Of a DNA stretch of 64,000 nt, positions 46,107-55,400 are shown in pieces. Source of the DNA: Nocardia sp. NBC_01327. Lineage in GTDB: Bacteria > Actinomycetota > Actinomycetes > Mycobacteriales > Mycobacteriaceae. Position numbers and translations under genes: made by a program. The stretch lies in assembly GCF_035958815.1 (NCBI RefSeq), contig NZ_CP108383.1, positions 3,038,001 to 3,102,000 on the forward strand, in the 5' to 3' direction. The notes under the pieces are model-generated. The model was not told where the DNA came from and searched no databases. It saw only the letters and a list, made by a program, of their open reading frames with translations. Within the stretch, counting starts at the first letter, position 1. Every line of letters begins with the position of its first letter.

Positions 46107-47548
46107 ACGAGAAAGCTCCTGATATGAGCAAGGTTTCGGAGCCGGCGGCCGCGTCCGCGGATACGGTGATCACCGATTTCGGGATCGACACTACGACGCG
46201 TTCGACGCGAGAGGCGCTGGGGGAGTATCTGGTCCGGCTGCGATCCGGTGAGATCGGCTCGCTCCCAGCACTTCTCGGTCTGGTCGCGCTCGTCATCCTG
46301 TTCTCGGTGCAGTCGGATGTGTTCTTCTCGCTCAACAATATCGCCAATCTGCTGGCCCAGGGCGCGGGACAGACCATCATCGCCATCGGCATCGTGTACG
46401 TCCTGCTGATCGGCGAGATCGATCTGTCGGCGGGCACCGCGTCCGGGGTGGCCGGTGCGGTGCTGGCCATGCACTACGTGAAGGACGGAAACCTGCTCAC
46501 GGGCATGGGTTCCACGGTGTTCTTCCTCTTCAACGGCCTGCTGGTGCTGGCGGCGATACTCGCTGCGCTGCTGCGCATCTGGCCGGGCGTGGCGCTCTCG
46601 CTGCTCGGTGTGCTGATCACGGTGGTCGGCTTCAAGGCGAATCCGTGGGTGGAGATGGTGCTCGCGGTCTGCGTGGGCGCGGCCATCGGCTGTATCACCG
46701 GATTCCTCATAGCCAAGATCGGCATGCCGTCGTTCGTGGTGACCCTGGCGCTGTTCCTGGCGTGGCAGGGCGTGATTCTGCAGCTCATCGGCGAGGGCGG
46801 CGTGCTCGGCATCAGCTCGTCGCATGTGCTCGATCAGGTGGCCAATGGCAATCTGTCCACAATCGGCAGCTGGGCGCTGTGTGTGGTGGCCGCCGGAGGC
46901 TATGCGGCAATCACGCTGGGCGGTCACGCATTACGCCGCCGAAGGGGGCTGGTAGCGCAGCCGACGCCGCTGGTGCTGGCCAAGGTGCTGGTGCTCACCG
47001 TGCTCGCGGTGGTGGTGACGGCGCTGCTGACCGTGAATCGGTCACCGAGCAAGCTGATCGTCATTTCCGGTGTGCCGTACGTGGTTCCGATCGTGCTGGT
47101 GCTGCTGGTGGCCGGGACCTTCGTGCTCGAGCGCACCCGATACGGCAGGCATATCTACGCGGTCGGCGGCAATCCGGAGGCGGCCCGGCGCGCGGGCATC
47201 AATGTGACCCAGTTGCGGGCAAGCGTTTTCGTCATCTGCTCCTCGTGCGCGGCGGTCGGGGCCATTGTCTACTCCTCGAAGGTCGGCTCGGTCGATCCGC
47301 AGGCGGGCGGGCTCAATACCCTGCTGTTCGCGGTGGGTGCGGCGGTGATCGGCGGCACCTCGCTGTTCGGCGGTAAGGGCCGGGTCGCGGATGCGGTGAT
47401 CGGCGGTGCGGTGCTGGCGGTGGTGTCCAATGGTCTGGGTCTGCTGCGCCAGCCCGCTGCCGTCGTTTCCATTGTCACCGGACTGGTATTGCTGCTGGCA
47501 GCGACGGTCGACGCGCTGTCGAGGCGCCGGGCGGTGGCACAGCGATGA
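46103..47548 (+). CDS. Sugar ABC transporter permease, XylH-like
   Basis: A 481-residue integral membrane protein of the BPD_transp_2 family with about twelve hydrophobic helices. The family segment QTIIAIGIVYVLLIGEIDLSAG (in part) is visible near residue 90, and GINVTQLRASVF plus GGTSLFGGKGR later. The GTG start overlaps the ATPase stop; ATG 46124 is an alternative. The size exceeds the usual 320-400 residues through an insert near the middle, as in XylH proteins. Confidence 0.9.
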   Translation: MNEKAPDMSKVSEPAAASADTVITDFGIDTTTRSTREALGEYLVRLRSGEIGSLPALLGLVALVILFSVQSDVFFSLNNIANLLAQGAGQTIIAIGIVYVLLIGEIDLSAGTASGVAGAVLAMHYVKDGNLLTGMGSTVFFLFNGLLVLAAILAALLRIWPGVALSLLGVLITVVGFKANPWVEMVLAVCVGAAIGCITGFLIAKIGMPSFVVTLALFLAWQGVILQLIGEGGVLGISSSHVLDQVANGNLSTIGSWALCVVAAGGYAAITLGGHALRRRRGLVAQPTPLVLAKVLVLTVLAVVVTALLTVNRSPSKLIVISGVPYVVPIVLVLLVAGTFVLERTRYGRHIYAVGGNPEAARRAGINVTQLRASVFVICSSCAAVGAIVYSSKVGSVDPQAGGLNTLLFAVGAAVIGGTSLFGGKGRVADAVIGGAVLAVVSNGLGLLRQPAAVVSIVTGLVLLLAATVDALSRRRAVAQR

Positions 47549-47605
47549 GCACGCGGGGATGCCGCGATGCGGGGCGCCGCACGCGCCGATGGTATTCCTG
47601 AGTCC

Positions 47606-48757
47606 ATGACCGTCGCTCGACCGGACGAGGCGCGCCGCTCCAACCGGTCCAGTCTGCTGCGAGCGCTGCACACCGGGGGTCCGGCCACCCGGGCGGCGCT
47701 CGCGACCGAGTTGGGGCTCAACCGATCCACCATCAAAATGCTGGTCGACGGCTTGGCCGAGGCCGGGCTGGTGGAGGAGCGGGTGCCGCGGCTGGCGCGG
47801 GGCGCGGGGCGGCCGTCCCTGCTGGTGCTGCCGCAGCCGCAGGCGGTGGTGGTGCTGGCGGTGGATGTGCGGGCCGAGCACGCGGGCATTGCCATGGTCG
47901 GATTCGGCGGGCAGATCCTGGGCCGCAACAGCTGGAATCTGCATGGGCGGCAACGGGAACCGGAAGAAGTGATCACCCATGTCGCCGAATCGGCGGCCCT
48001 GCTGGCCGAGGATCTGGGACTCTCGCCGGTCGCGGCGGGGGTGTCGGTGCCGGGGGTGGTGCGTCGCGCCGACGGTCTGGTGCGCAGCTCGGAGAATCTG
48101 CGCTGGGCCGAAGTAGCGCTCGGGCAGCGCATGACCGCGGTGCTGGATGTGCCCGTGGTGGTCGGCAATGATGCCGAATTCGGTGCTCTCGCAGAGCATT
48201 TGCGCGGTGCGGGCCGGGGCGCGGGTGATGCGGTCTTCGTCTCCGCGGATGTCGGTGTCGGTGGCGGTCTCATCGCCCAGGGCGCGCTGCTGCGGGGATC
48301 CGCCGGGTATCTCGGCGAAATCGGGCATATGACAGTGCGACCGGGTGGCCGCCCCTGTCATTGCGGCAATGAGGGCTGCTGGGAGACCGAGGTCGGTGAG
48401 GCGGCGCTGTGCCGGGCGCTGGGGTTGTCCGAATACGGGCCGCGCGGCGCGATCGTCGCGGAATTGCGTGCGCTGCAGGATGATAGCGAGAGCAGGCTCG
48501 ACGACTATCTGGACTGGCTGATCCTCGGCCTGGTCAATGTGGTGAATATTCTCGGCCCGGAACTGGTGGTGCTCGGCGATTTGTTCACCGCCTTGCCGGA
48601 TGCGCTGGTGACGCGGGTCGGCGATCAGGTGCGCCGGCGCAGCATGGTCAGCCGGGCGCTCGGCGGGGTGCGCATCGAAAAGTCGCGGCTGGGAGCGGAT
48701 CTGCAGTTGCTCGGCGCCGCCGAGGCGGCCTTCGAGGGCGTGCTGACAGCACTGTGA
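47606..48757 (+). CDS. ROK-family transcriptional regulator
   Basis: A 383-residue regulator with an N-terminal winged helix (TRAALATELGLNRSTIKMLVDGLAEAGLVEE in part) and a C-terminal sugar-kinase-like ROK domain. The zinc motif CHCGNEGCWE (about residues 251-260) is intact, and the ATP-site DVGVGGGL is present. It follows the ABC permease by 57 nt and should be a XylR-type repressor of the operon, acting at the 44095 palindrome. ATG 47606 chosen; a start 39 nt earlier is open. Confidence 0.88.
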   Translation: MTVARPDEARRSNRSSLLRALHTGGPATRAALATELGLNRSTIKMLVDGLAEAGLVEERVPRLARGAGRPSLLVLPQPQAVVVLAVDVRAEHAGIAMVGFGGQILGRNSWNLHGRQREPEEVITHVAESAALLAEDLGLSPVAAGVSVPGVVRRADGLVRSSENLRWAEVALGQRMTAVLDVPVVVGNDAEFGALAEHLRGAGRGAGDAVFVSADVGVGGGLIAQGALLRGSAGYLGEIGHMTVRPGGRPCHCGNEGCWETEVGEAALCRALGLSEYGPRGAIVAELRALQDDSESRLDDYLDWLILGLVNVVNILGPELVVLGDLFTALPDALVTRVGDQVRRRSMVSRALGGVRIEKSRLGADLQLLGAAEAAFEGVLTAL

Positions 48758-48845
48758 GCGGCCGGTATGAACGATGCGGCCGATCGGCTCCGGATCTCCA
48801 CCCGGGTCCTGCCGATCCGGGTCCGGTGTGGTGTTGAATTCAGAT

Positions 48846-49574
48846 ATGGAGCAGCTTCCCGAGGACTGGCAGCGCGGACTCGTCATCGTCGCGCACCCCG
48901 ATGACATCGAATACGGTGCGGCCGCCGCGGTGGCGCGGTGGACGCGGCAGGGTAGGGACATTCGCTACGTGCTGGTCAGCAGTGGTGAGGCGGGCATTGC
49001 GGGCCTGCCGCCGGCGGAGTCCGGACCACTGCGCGAGGCCGAGGAGCGGGCGGGCGCGAAAATCGTCGGCGTCACCGAGATCGATTTCCTCGGCTACCCC
49101 GACGGCCGCATCGAGGAGAGCCTGGCCCTGCGCCGTGATCTGGCCGCCGCCATCCGCCGCCACCGCCCGGATCTGGTGGTGCTGTTCAACTTCGGCGACG
49201 TCTGGGCTCGCGGCTACGCCAATAGCGCAGACCACCGCGCCGTCGGCCGCGCCGCCCTCGACGCCGTCTCCGACGCCGGCAACGAATGGATCCACCCCGA
49301 CCTCGCCGACCTCCCCCCGCACTCTCCCCGCTGGGCCGCCGTCTACGGCGTAGCCGACGGCAGCCACGCCGTAGACGTCACCGACACCATCGACCTGGCC
49401 GTCGAATCCCTCACGGCCCACGCGCGCTACCTCGAAGCCCTCAGCTCCGACCCGGTAGCCACTCAGGCCCGCGCCGTCCTCGACATGACCGCAGGCCCGA
49501 AGGAAGGCTTCCCCGCCGCCCACGCCATCAGCTTCGAGCTCTACCACTTCGGTCCCGCCTCCTCGGACCTTTAG
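48846..49574 (+). CDS. PIG-L family deacetylase
   Basis: A 242-residue zinc-dependent deacetylase of the LmbE-like fold. The metal motif AHPDDIEYG (His15, Asp17-Asp18) is near the N-terminus and the third ligand is in SADHRAVG. Relatives include MshB and Mca of mycothiol metabolism and N-acetylglucosaminyl-PI deacetylases. Because it follows a sugar-uptake operon it may act on an N-acetylated sugar, but that is inference. A purine-rich site before the ATG is weak. Confidence 0.88.
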   Translation: MEQLPEDWQRGLVIVAHPDDIEYGAAAAVARWTRQGRDIRYVLVSSGEAGIAGLPPAESGPLREAEERAGAKIVGVTEIDFLGYPDGRIEESLALRRDLAAAIRRHRPDLVVLFNFGDVWARGYANSADHRAVGRAALDAVSDAGNEWIHPDLADLPPHSPRWAAVYGVADGSHAVDVTDTIDLAVESLTAHARYLEALSSDPVATQARAVLDMTAGPKEGFPAAHAISFELYHFGPASSDL

Positions 49575-49770
49575 CGCACGGCTGAGAGCTGTCGACGTTG
49601 GGCACGCGTGGTGGCGGTCGGGCTCGGCACCTATCTCGGGGGTACCCCAGGAGTTAACCGGATCGTGCGAGATCAGTTGTTTCGTTTGGAACAGCCGACT
49701 GTGGAGCGGCCCCGGCGGTTTTTGCGGCGGTGGTGACATTGCGGCCCAGGTGGTGTGACATCGTGGGCTC

Positions 49771-50934
49771 GTGCGAGTAGCTGTGGTGGCCGGGCCTGAT
49801 CCGGGACATGCGTTTCCGGCGATCGCGATGTGCCTGCGGTTGCAGGCTGCGGGTGATGATGCGGTGCTTTTCACCAGTCCGCGCTGGTTCGACGCGGCGC
49901 GCGCCGCCGGGATCGGGGTGCGGCGGCTCAAGGGGCTGGCGCCGCGGGCCGAGGATGACGATATGGATGCCGGGGCGCGGATCCATCAGCGTGCGGCGCA
50001 TATTTCCACCGAGATCCTGCCGGAGCTCAGTGCCATGCTGCCGGACATGGTGGTGTCCGACGTGCTCACCGCCGGTGGGGGTATGGCGGCCGAGCGGTTG
50101 GGGCTGCCGTGGGTGGAGTTGTCTCCGCATCCGCTGTATCTGCCGTCGAAAGCCTTGCCGCCCATCGGAAGTGGTTTGGCGCCGGGGGAGGGCGTGCGCG
50201 GGCGGATGCGGGATTCGGTGTTGCGCACCATGACCGCGCGCGATATTCGCCGCGGCGGGGTGCAGCGGGAGCAGGCGCGCGCGAGTATCGGCCTGCCCGC
50301 GGAGGATCCGGGTCCGGCGGCGCGATTGATCGCGACCCTGCCGGCGCTCGAGGTGCCGCGCCCGGACTGGCCGGAGGATGCGCACCTGGTCGGCCCGCTG
50401 CTGTGGGAGCCGACCGATAAGATTCTGGACCTGCCTCCGGGTGACGAACCCCTGGTCATGGTCGCGCCCTCCACGGCGCACACCGGCATTGCGGATATGG
50501 TCGCGACCGTTCTCGCGGGCCTGGAGGGTGCGGGCGTCCGCGTCGCCGTCTCCACCCTCGACACCCCGCCCGTCGATCTCCCGCCCTGGGCCACAGCGGG
50601 TTTGGGCCGTCAGGACGAACTGCTGCGTCATGCCTCCGTCGTCATCGGCGGCGGCGGGCACGGCCTGCTCGCCAAGTCTCTGCTGGCGGGCGTGCCCATC
50701 GTCACCATCCCCGGCGGCGGCGACCAGTGGGAGCTCGCCAATCGTGCTGTCCGCCAGGGCAGTTCGATCCTGGTGCGCCCGCTCACCCCGGAAGCCGTCC
50801 GCGACGCCATCAAGCAGATCCTCGACGACCCGGCCTACACGACCGCGGCCGAGTCGGCGGCTGCCGGTGCGGCGGTGGTCTCCGATCCGGTCCAGATCTG
50901 TCACGACATTGCCGAAGCGGCCCGCCCGCGCTAG
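49771..50934 (+). CDS. GT1-family (UGT-like) glycosyltransferase
   Basis: A 387-residue GT-B glycosyltransferase of the macrolide/UDP-glucuronosyl transferase type. The N-terminal acceptor half begins VAVVAGPDPGHAFPAIAM. The donor-binding half contains HASVVIGGGGHGLLAKSLLAGVPIV (in part), with GGGGH in place of the usual HGGxG, and GGDQWELANR. It may glycosylate a lipid or a small hydrophobic compound. GTG start. The 196 bp before it hold no gene that I can see. Confidence 0.85.
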   Translation: MRVAVVAGPDPGHAFPAIAMCLRLQAAGDDAVLFTSPRWFDAARAAGIGVRRLKGLAPRAEDDDMDAGARIHQRAAHISTEILPELSAMLPDMVVSDVLTAGGGMAAERLGLPWVELSPHPLYLPSKALPPIGSGLAPGEGVRGRMRDSVLRTMTARDIRRGGVQREQARASIGLPAEDPGPAARLIATLPALEVPRPDWPEDAHLVGPLLWEPTDKILDLPPGDEPLVMVAPSTAHTGIADMVATVLAGLEGAGVRVAVSTLDTPPVDLPPWATAGLGRQDELLRHASVVIGGGGHGLLAKSLLAGVPIVTIPGGGDQWELANRAVRQGSSILVRPLTPEAVRDAIKQILDDPAYTTAAESAAAGAAVVSDPVQICHDIAEAARPR

Positions 50935-51005
50935 CCACCGGTGCGGTCGGCCGCGGCGGGATGACGTGTACTGCGGCGTCGATCTCGTGGCGTAGGCTCG
51001 CGGCC

Positions 51006-51197
51006 GTGCGATTGACGGAATTCCAGGAGCTGTTGCATACCGAATTCGGTACGGCGCGCGGGGATGCGCTGCTCATCGACCATGTACTACCGCGTATCGG
51101 GAAGACGGGGGCGCAGGCCATCGATGCCGGGGTGGATCCGCGTGAGGTGTGGCGGGCGCTGTGCTCGGAGTTCGATGTGCCGCGCGGGAGATGGTGA
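51006..51197 (+). CDS. DUF3046 protein
   Basis: A 63-residue protein matching the conserved actinobacterial DUF3046 family (Rv2738c): RLTEFQELLHTEFG, DHVLPRIGKTGAQAIDAGVDPREVWRALCSEFDVP (in part). In mycobacteria this gene lies immediately before recA. GTG start. Small, no membrane segment; function unknown, with a link to recA suggested only by conserved neighbourhood. Confidence 0.9.
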   Translation: MRLTEFQELLHTEFGTARGDALLIDHVLPRIGKTGAQAIDAGVDPREVWRALCSEFDVPRGRW

Positions 51198-51201
51198 CCG
51201 G

Positions 51202-51756
51202 CTAGCTGCCGGGGTGCGCCTTCTTGGCGTAGTGCCGGGTCGCCTTGGCGCGATTTCCGCAGGTGGCCATGGAATGCCAGCGGCGGGCGCCGTTCTTCGA
51301 GGTGTCGTGGAACCACAGCACGCAGTGGGGATGATCGCACTGTTTGATGCGACCGGGCGTGGCGGCCAGCAGGTGCAGGAGATTGTCGGCGGCCAGCCAG
51401 GCGGGCAGCCATTCGGGGTGCCGGACATCGGGTTCGTCGGCGGGGCCGTCGGTGGTCAGTGTGCGGCGGATGCGCCCGTGCTCGAGGACCTTGTTGAGAT
51501 CGTCGATGGATTCACCGCGCACCGTGCGCAGAATGGCCTCGCGGGCGGAGACGACCGCACGCAAAGTCGGTTCGTCGGCCACGGCGGTGAGGTTGTTGTC
51601 GTCCAGCCACCGGCGCAGTCCGTCCACATCGGTGAGCAGATCCTGCTGCCCCGCCTGGGTCATCCAGCGGGTGTTGAGCAGGTCCACGGCGAGCGGTTCG
51701 CCGAGGTGGGGACGTGGATCGGGCACGCCCGAGGATAACCGTCCAGGACCCGGCAT
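51202..51756 (-). CDS. ABATE/CGNR zinc-finger regulator
   Basis: A 184-residue protein with an N-terminal ABATE domain (LAVDLLNTRWMTQAGQQDLL in part) and a C-terminal CGNR zinc finger: CDHPHC, then RWHSMATCGNRAK (about residues 142-173). These proteins are thought to be stress-linked transcription regulators. The start ATG 51756 is preceded by a Shine-Dalgarno of exceptional length. It is divergent from the VOC gene and convergent with DUF3046. Confidence 0.88.
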   Translation of the reverse strand: MPGPGRLSSGVPDPRPHLGEPLAVDLLNTRWMTQAGQQDLLTDVDGLRRWLDDNNLTAVADEPTLRAVVSAREAILRTVRGESIDDLNKVLEHGRIRRTLTTDGPADEPDVRHPEWLPAWLAADNLLHLLAATPGRIKQCDHPHCVLWFHDTSKNGARRWHSMATCGNRAKATRHYAKKAHPGS

Positions 51757-51760
51757 CGGC

Positions 51761-51776
51761 GGATCACCTCCCTTCT
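51761..51776 (-). promoter_or_regulatory. Extended Shine-Dalgarno of the CGNR gene
   Basis: AGAAGGGAGGTGATCC, 4 nt before the ATG, is complementary to about 15 of 16 nt of the 16S rRNA 3' end. Normal sites use 4-7 nt. Confidence 0.75.
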
Positions 51777-51800
51777 AACCGGTAACAATCAATATGAGGG

Positions 51801-51829
51801 TTGACAGTGGGATTGCTCTGGCCTTAAAT
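51801..51829 (+). promoter_or_regulatory. Promoter of the VOC gene
   Basis: TTGACA (51801-51806), 17 nt, then TTAAAT (51824-51829): a near-consensus SigA promoter. Confidence 0.75.
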
Positions 51830-51831
51830 TC

Positions 51832-51859
51832 TAACTAGTCAAACCAACAATGACAGTTA
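51832..51859. promoter_or_regulatory. Candidate operator downstream of the VOC promoter
   Basis: TAACTAGTCA and TGACAGTTA form an inverted repeat lying just downstream of the -10 box. A similar element, TTCTAACCGGTAACA, is at 51773-51787, so the CGNR protein or another factor may bind both. Confidence 0.4.
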
Positions 51860-51879
51860 AAACTTCCGGAGGGGTCCTC

Positions 51880-52332
51880 ATGACCGCACCAGCACTCGCC
51901 ACCGGCCACATCGGTCTCAATGTCACCGATCTGGACCGCTCGGTGGACTTCTACGGACGCGCCCTCGGGCTCGAGCAGCTCGGTGCGGGCGGCGAAGGCG
52001 CGCAGCGCTTCGCCTTCCTCGGCACGTCAGGTCAGCTCCAGCTGACGCTGTGGCAGCAGAGCGACGGCGAGTTCTCGGCGAAAACACCCGGCCTGCAACA
52101 TCTTTCCTTCCAGGTCGACAGCATCGACAAGGTGCGCGAGGTGGAAGCGGTGCTGAAGGACTTGCAGGTGACCTTCGCCCAAGACGGTGTTGTCGCGCAC
52201 GGTGAGGGCGCGGCGTCCGGGGGCATCTTCTTCACCGATCCGGACGGTATTCGGCTCGAGGTATTCGCGCCCACCGGCGCCGAGCATGCCCCCGCACCGA
52301 GCGGCGCAGCCCCGACGTGTGGGTTCTTCTGA
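51880..52332 (+). CDS. VOC-family (glyoxalase/bleomycin-resistance fold) protein
   Basis: A 150-residue vicinal-oxygen-chelate protein. GHIGLNVTDLDRSVDFYGRALG (in part) holds the first metal His, HLSFQVDSID the second region and DPDGIRLEVFAP the final Glu. It should be a metal-dependent small-molecule enzyme or a binding protein for a toxic compound. ATG 51880 has GGAGGGG at 51868; an in-frame ATG at 51850 is less well placed. A consensus promoter precedes it. Confidence 0.87.
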   Translation: MTAPALATGHIGLNVTDLDRSVDFYGRALGLEQLGAGGEGAQRFAFLGTSGQLQLTLWQQSDGEFSAKTPGLQHLSFQVDSIDKVREVEAVLKDLQVTFAQDGVVAHGEGAASGGIFFTDPDGIRLEVFAPTGAEHAPAPSGAAPTCGFF

Positions 52333-52388
52333 ATCGAAATATCTTCGGCTGCTGTGGAATTCGCGGTCGACGCTGACAGGAGTGCACC

Positions 52389-53276
52389 GTGACCATCGCC
52401 TATCACCCGGGAGAACTGGCCGTCCAGCAGCGGATGGGCCAGGCCGATACCGCGCAGCGGGTCGGGCGGATGATCAGTCCCTACATTCCTGATGCCGCAG
52501 CCGATTTCCTGGCCCGGCAGCCGATGGTCGTGGTGGCCGCCGCCGACGACGCGGGCCGGCTGTGGGCGAGCCAGCTCACCGGGCTGCCGGGATTCGCGAG
52601 GGCGCTCGGCGACCGGGTCATCGAGATCGACGCCCGTCCGGTGCCGGGTGACCCGCTGGCCGGAGCACTGCGCAGCCCGAGACATCTCGGCATGATCGCG
52701 CTGCAACCGCAGCTGCGGCGGCGCATGCGGGTGAACGGCACCGCCGAGCCCACCGCTACGGGCCTGCGGATTGCCACCGACCAGGTGTACTCCAACTGCC
52801 CCAAGTACATTTCGCGGCGCAGTATCGAGCAGTGGGAGACGACGGGGGAGGCGACCGTGCATGAAACGGAGGCCCTCGATATCGCACAGCAGCAGGCGAT
52901 CTCGGCGGCGGACGCCTTCTTCATCGCCTCCGCCGACCCGGACGGCAATGCCGACGCCTCCCATCGCGGCGGCAATCCCGGCTTCCTGCAGGTGCTTTCC
53001 CCGACCCACCTGCGCTGGCCGGATTACCGCGGCAACTCCATGTTCATGACCCTGGGCAATATCGCCGCCGACCCGCGCTGCGGATTGCTGATCCCGGACT
53101 GGCGCACCGGTGGCACGGTGCAGCTCACCGGCACCGCCGAAATCACCTGGGATGAGGCCGCATTCACCCCCGGCGCACAGTGCGCCGTCGACTTCACCCT
53201 CACGCGGGTGGTAGAGATCTCCGGCGCGAACTCGCTGCGCTGGAGTGCCCCCGAACTCTCGCCCGCCAATCCCTGA
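52389..53276 (+). CDS. Pyridoxamine 5'-phosphate oxidase-like flavin protein
   Basis: A 295-residue protein of the split-barrel FMN-binding superfamily. The N-terminal half includes [22 protein letters not shown] (in part) and the C-terminal half the FMN-phosphate segment [22 protein letters not shown] (in part). Double-barrel members of this size are found in actinobacteria with unknown substrates. GTG start with AGGAG 7 nt upstream. It shares a transcript with the next gene by spacing (13 nt). Confidence 0.85.
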   Translation: MTIAYHPGELAVQQRMGQADTAQRVGRMISPYIPDAAADFLARQPMVVVAAADDAGRLWASQLTGLPGFARALGDRVIEIDARPVPGDPLAGALRSPRHLGMIALQPQLRRRMRVNGTAEPTATGLRIATDQVYSNCPKYISRRSIEQWETTGEATVHETEALDIAQQQAISAADAFFIASADPDGNADASHRGGNPGFLQVLSPTHLRWPDYRGNSMFMTLGNIAADPRCGLLIPDWRTGGTVQLTGTAEITWDEAAFTPGAQCAVDFTLTRVVEISGANSLRWSAPELSPANP

Positions 53277-53289
53277 GAGGATTCCCCTC

Positions 53290-53742
53290 ATGCGTCCCCC
53301 ACTGCCACCCTTCGATATGGAATCGGCCGCGATCAAGGTCCGCGCCGCCGAGAATGCCTGGAACACTCGCGATCCCGAGATCGTCGCGCAGGCGTACACC
53401 GAGGATTCGGTGTGGCGCAATCGCGATGAGTTCATCACCGGCCGCGCGGAGATCGTGGAGTTCCTGAAGCGCAAGTGGGCCACCGAAAATGCCTATGCGC
53501 TGCGCAAGGAACTGTGGGGCACCCGCAATAACCGCATGGCCGTGCGCTTCCAGTACGAATGGCACGACGACTCCGGGCAGTGGTGGCGCAGCTACGGCAA
53601 TGAGCTGTGGGAGTTCAGCCCCGAGGGACTCATGTCCCGGCGTGAGGCCAGTATCAACGACACTCGGATCGAGGAATCCGAGCGGCGCATCTTCGGTCCG
53701 CGCAGCCCGGAGGACGCGGATTGGTCGCTGCCGCTCGAGTAG
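53290..53742 (+). CDS. DUF1348 / NTF2-like protein
   Basis: A 150-residue cytoplasmic protein of the SnoaL/NTF2-like cone fold, DUF1348 branch: [26 protein letters not shown] (in part), [23 protein letters not shown] (in part). Many such proteins are uncharacterised; a binding pocket for a small molecule is likely. ATG 53290 follows GAGAGGA. Its stop codon lies in the first unit of a 20-bp tandem repeat. Confidence 0.87.
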   Translation: MRPPLPPFDMESAAIKVRAAENAWNTRDPEIVAQAYTEDSVWRNRDEFITGRAEIVEFLKRKWATENAYALRKELWGTRNNRMAVRFQYEWHDDSGQWWRSYGNELWEFSPEGLMSRREASINDTRIEESERRIFGPRSPEDADWSLPLE

Positions 53743-53792
53743 GGCGGACGCAGCTCGAGTAGGACAGATGCAGCTCGAGTAGGACAGATGCC
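53733..53792. repeat. 20-bp tandem triplication around a stop codon
   Basis: Three head-to-tail copies of GCTCGAGTAGGACAGATGCA, the first with four mismatches and containing the DUF1348 stop. It is probably replication slippage of the gene end. Confidence 0.85.
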
Positions 53793-53798
53793 GAAACG

Positions 53799-53834
53799 GG
53801 TACCTCCCGGCGTATTTCGCTGCGGGGAGGTACC
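53799..53834. terminator. Convergent terminator
   Basis: GGTACCTCCC / GGGAGGTACC, a perfect 10-bp stem with a 16-nt loop between the DUF1348 gene and the convergent exporter. Confidence 0.65.
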
Positions 53835-53888
53835 TGATCAGTCGGCAGGCCGGCGCATCGGTCTGCGACAGCAACGCCTGGAGCTCCC

Positions 53889-55298
53889 TCAGCCGATGAG
53901 CACCGTGTCAGTCGCGATGGCCTCGGGTATGTCCACTCGTGCCCGGCGGAACAGGGCGATCGTCACAGCCCCGAATACCAGTCCGACCACGCAGGCGACA
54001 CCGAACGCGGTATCGAGCCCCTCGACGAATTTCGAGATCGGGGCAGGTTGCCGATCACCGGCTGCGCTGTGGAAGACGGTGCCCAGCACCGCGACTCCCA
54101 GCGCCATGCCCAGCTGCCGCGCCGTATTCACCACCCCCGCCGCCAGACCGCCCTGCTGCGGCGGCACCGCCGCCATCGCCGTCGAAACCAGCGCGGGAGC
54201 ATTGACGCCCGCACCGGCGCCGATCACCACGAGCCCGGGAATCAAAGCGGTCCAGGAGGATCCGGCGTCGACCAGGGCCAGCAGACCCGCGCCCGCGCCG
54301 ATCACCATCAGGCCCACTCCGATTGTCCACGCGGGCTTGGCATCGTGCAGGAAGCGACCCGTCCCGCCCGCTACCAGGAATGCGGTCACCGCCATCGGCA
54401 GCATGGCCAGGCCGGTGTGCAGTGGGCTCAGGTGCAGCTGCTGCTGCAACCACAGCGAGATGAGCGGCGAGCTCGCGAACGCCGCGAAGGTCTGCCCGGA
54501 TGCGCCGACCAGGGTCGCGCTGAAGATGCGATTGCGCAGCAGCTGAAGCGGGAATATCGGTGCGGCGCTCCGGGATTCGATCATCACGAACAATACGGCA
54601 GCCGCCGCGCCGGTCAGTAGGGCGGCCACTGTCCCACCATCACCCCAGCCGTGTTCGCCGCCGCGAATAATGCCGAAGGTCATCCCGGTCGCCGCGGTCG
54701 TGAACGACAGCATGCCCGCCAGATCCGCGCGGCGTCCCGAATGCCGTTGCGACGCAGGGAAAACGCTCGCCGACAGGGCTATGGTGAGCGCCGCGATCGG
54801 CAGATTGACGAAGAAGATCCAGCGCCAGGACAGCAGATCGACGAGCACTCCGCCGAGCACGACTCCGAGCGCCGCGGCCGCGCCGCCTACCGCGCCCCAG
54901 GCGCCGAACGCGATACCGCGATCGCGGCCGGTGTAGGTGGCATGCAGCAGCGAGAGCGTCGTCGCGAACATGGCCGCGCCTCCGACACCCTGCAGTACCC
55001 GGGCGAGCACGAGAACGGCAGTGCCCCCGGCCATTCCGCAGGCAAGCGAGGCAATGGCGAAGAGGACCAGACCGGCCAGGTAGACAGGCTTGGCGCCCAG
55101 CCGGTCGGCCAGCGAACCGAGAACGAGGAGAAGTGCGGCCAGGGCGAGGGCGTAGCCGTCCACGATCCACTGCAGGCCGGAGAGTCCGGAATGGAGATCG
55201 GCGGCCATATCGGGCAGCGCGACATTGACGATGGTGACGTCGATGAGCAACATCAGCGTGCCCAGGCACGCGGCGAACAAGGGGAGCCATTTCCGCAT
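53889..55298 (-). CDS. DHA2-family MFS exporter, paralogue A
   Basis: A 469-residue, about 14-helix exporter. LIDVTIVNVALPDMAADL is the DHA2 motif D region near the N-terminus; ADRLGAKPVYLAGLV is motif A-like; GGAAAALGVVLGGVLVDLLSWRWIFFVN (in part) is motif C. ATG with GGAGG 5 nt upstream. It is divergent from AsnC paralogue A (96 bp apart) and roughly 75% similar by eye to the exporter at 56477. Confidence 0.9.
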   Translation of the reverse strand: MRKWLPLFAACLGTLMLLIDVTIVNVALPDMAADLHSGLSGLQWIVDGYALALAALLLVLGSLADRLGAKPVYLAGLVLFAIASLACGMAGGTAVLVLARVLQGVGGAAMFATTLSLLHATYTGRDRGIAFGAWGAVGGAAAALGVVLGGVLVDLLSWRWIFFVNLPIAALTIALSASVFPASQRHSGRRADLAGMLSFTTAATGMTFGIIRGGEHGWGDGGTVAALLTGAAAAVLFVMIESRSAAPIFPLQLLRNRIFSATLVGASGQTFAAFASSPLISLWLQQQLHLSPLHTGLAMLPMAVTAFLVAGGTGRFLHDAKPAWTIGVGLMVIGAGAGLLALVDAGSSWTALIPGLVVIGAGAGVNAPALVSTAMAAVPPQQGGLAAGVVNTARQLGMALGVAVLGTVFHSAAGDRQPAPISKFVEGLDTAFGVACVVGLVFGAVTIALFRRARVDIPEAIATDTVLIG

Positions 55299-55382
55299 GG
55301 GAGCCTCCAGAAGAACGGAACGATTTCGACGCCAATCGTGCGTCTTGCGTTGCTTTCCTCATATCGACTGGGCAAGCGGCGT

Positions 55383-55400
55383 TAGATTCTTCCGGTGATG
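55383..55400 (+). promoter_or_regulatory. -10 box and leaderless start of AsnC paralogue A
   Basis: TAGATT, then 6 nt, then GTG (55395) and ATG (55398). The paralogous promoter at 57973 has TAGAAT, 6 nt, ATG. The equal spacing predicts a leaderless transcript starting at GTG 55395. Confidence 0.5.

Noticed and set aside
49575..49770. Possible small gene before the glycosyltransferase
   Set aside because: No frame with a start, ribosome binding site and protein-like composition was found in this interval.
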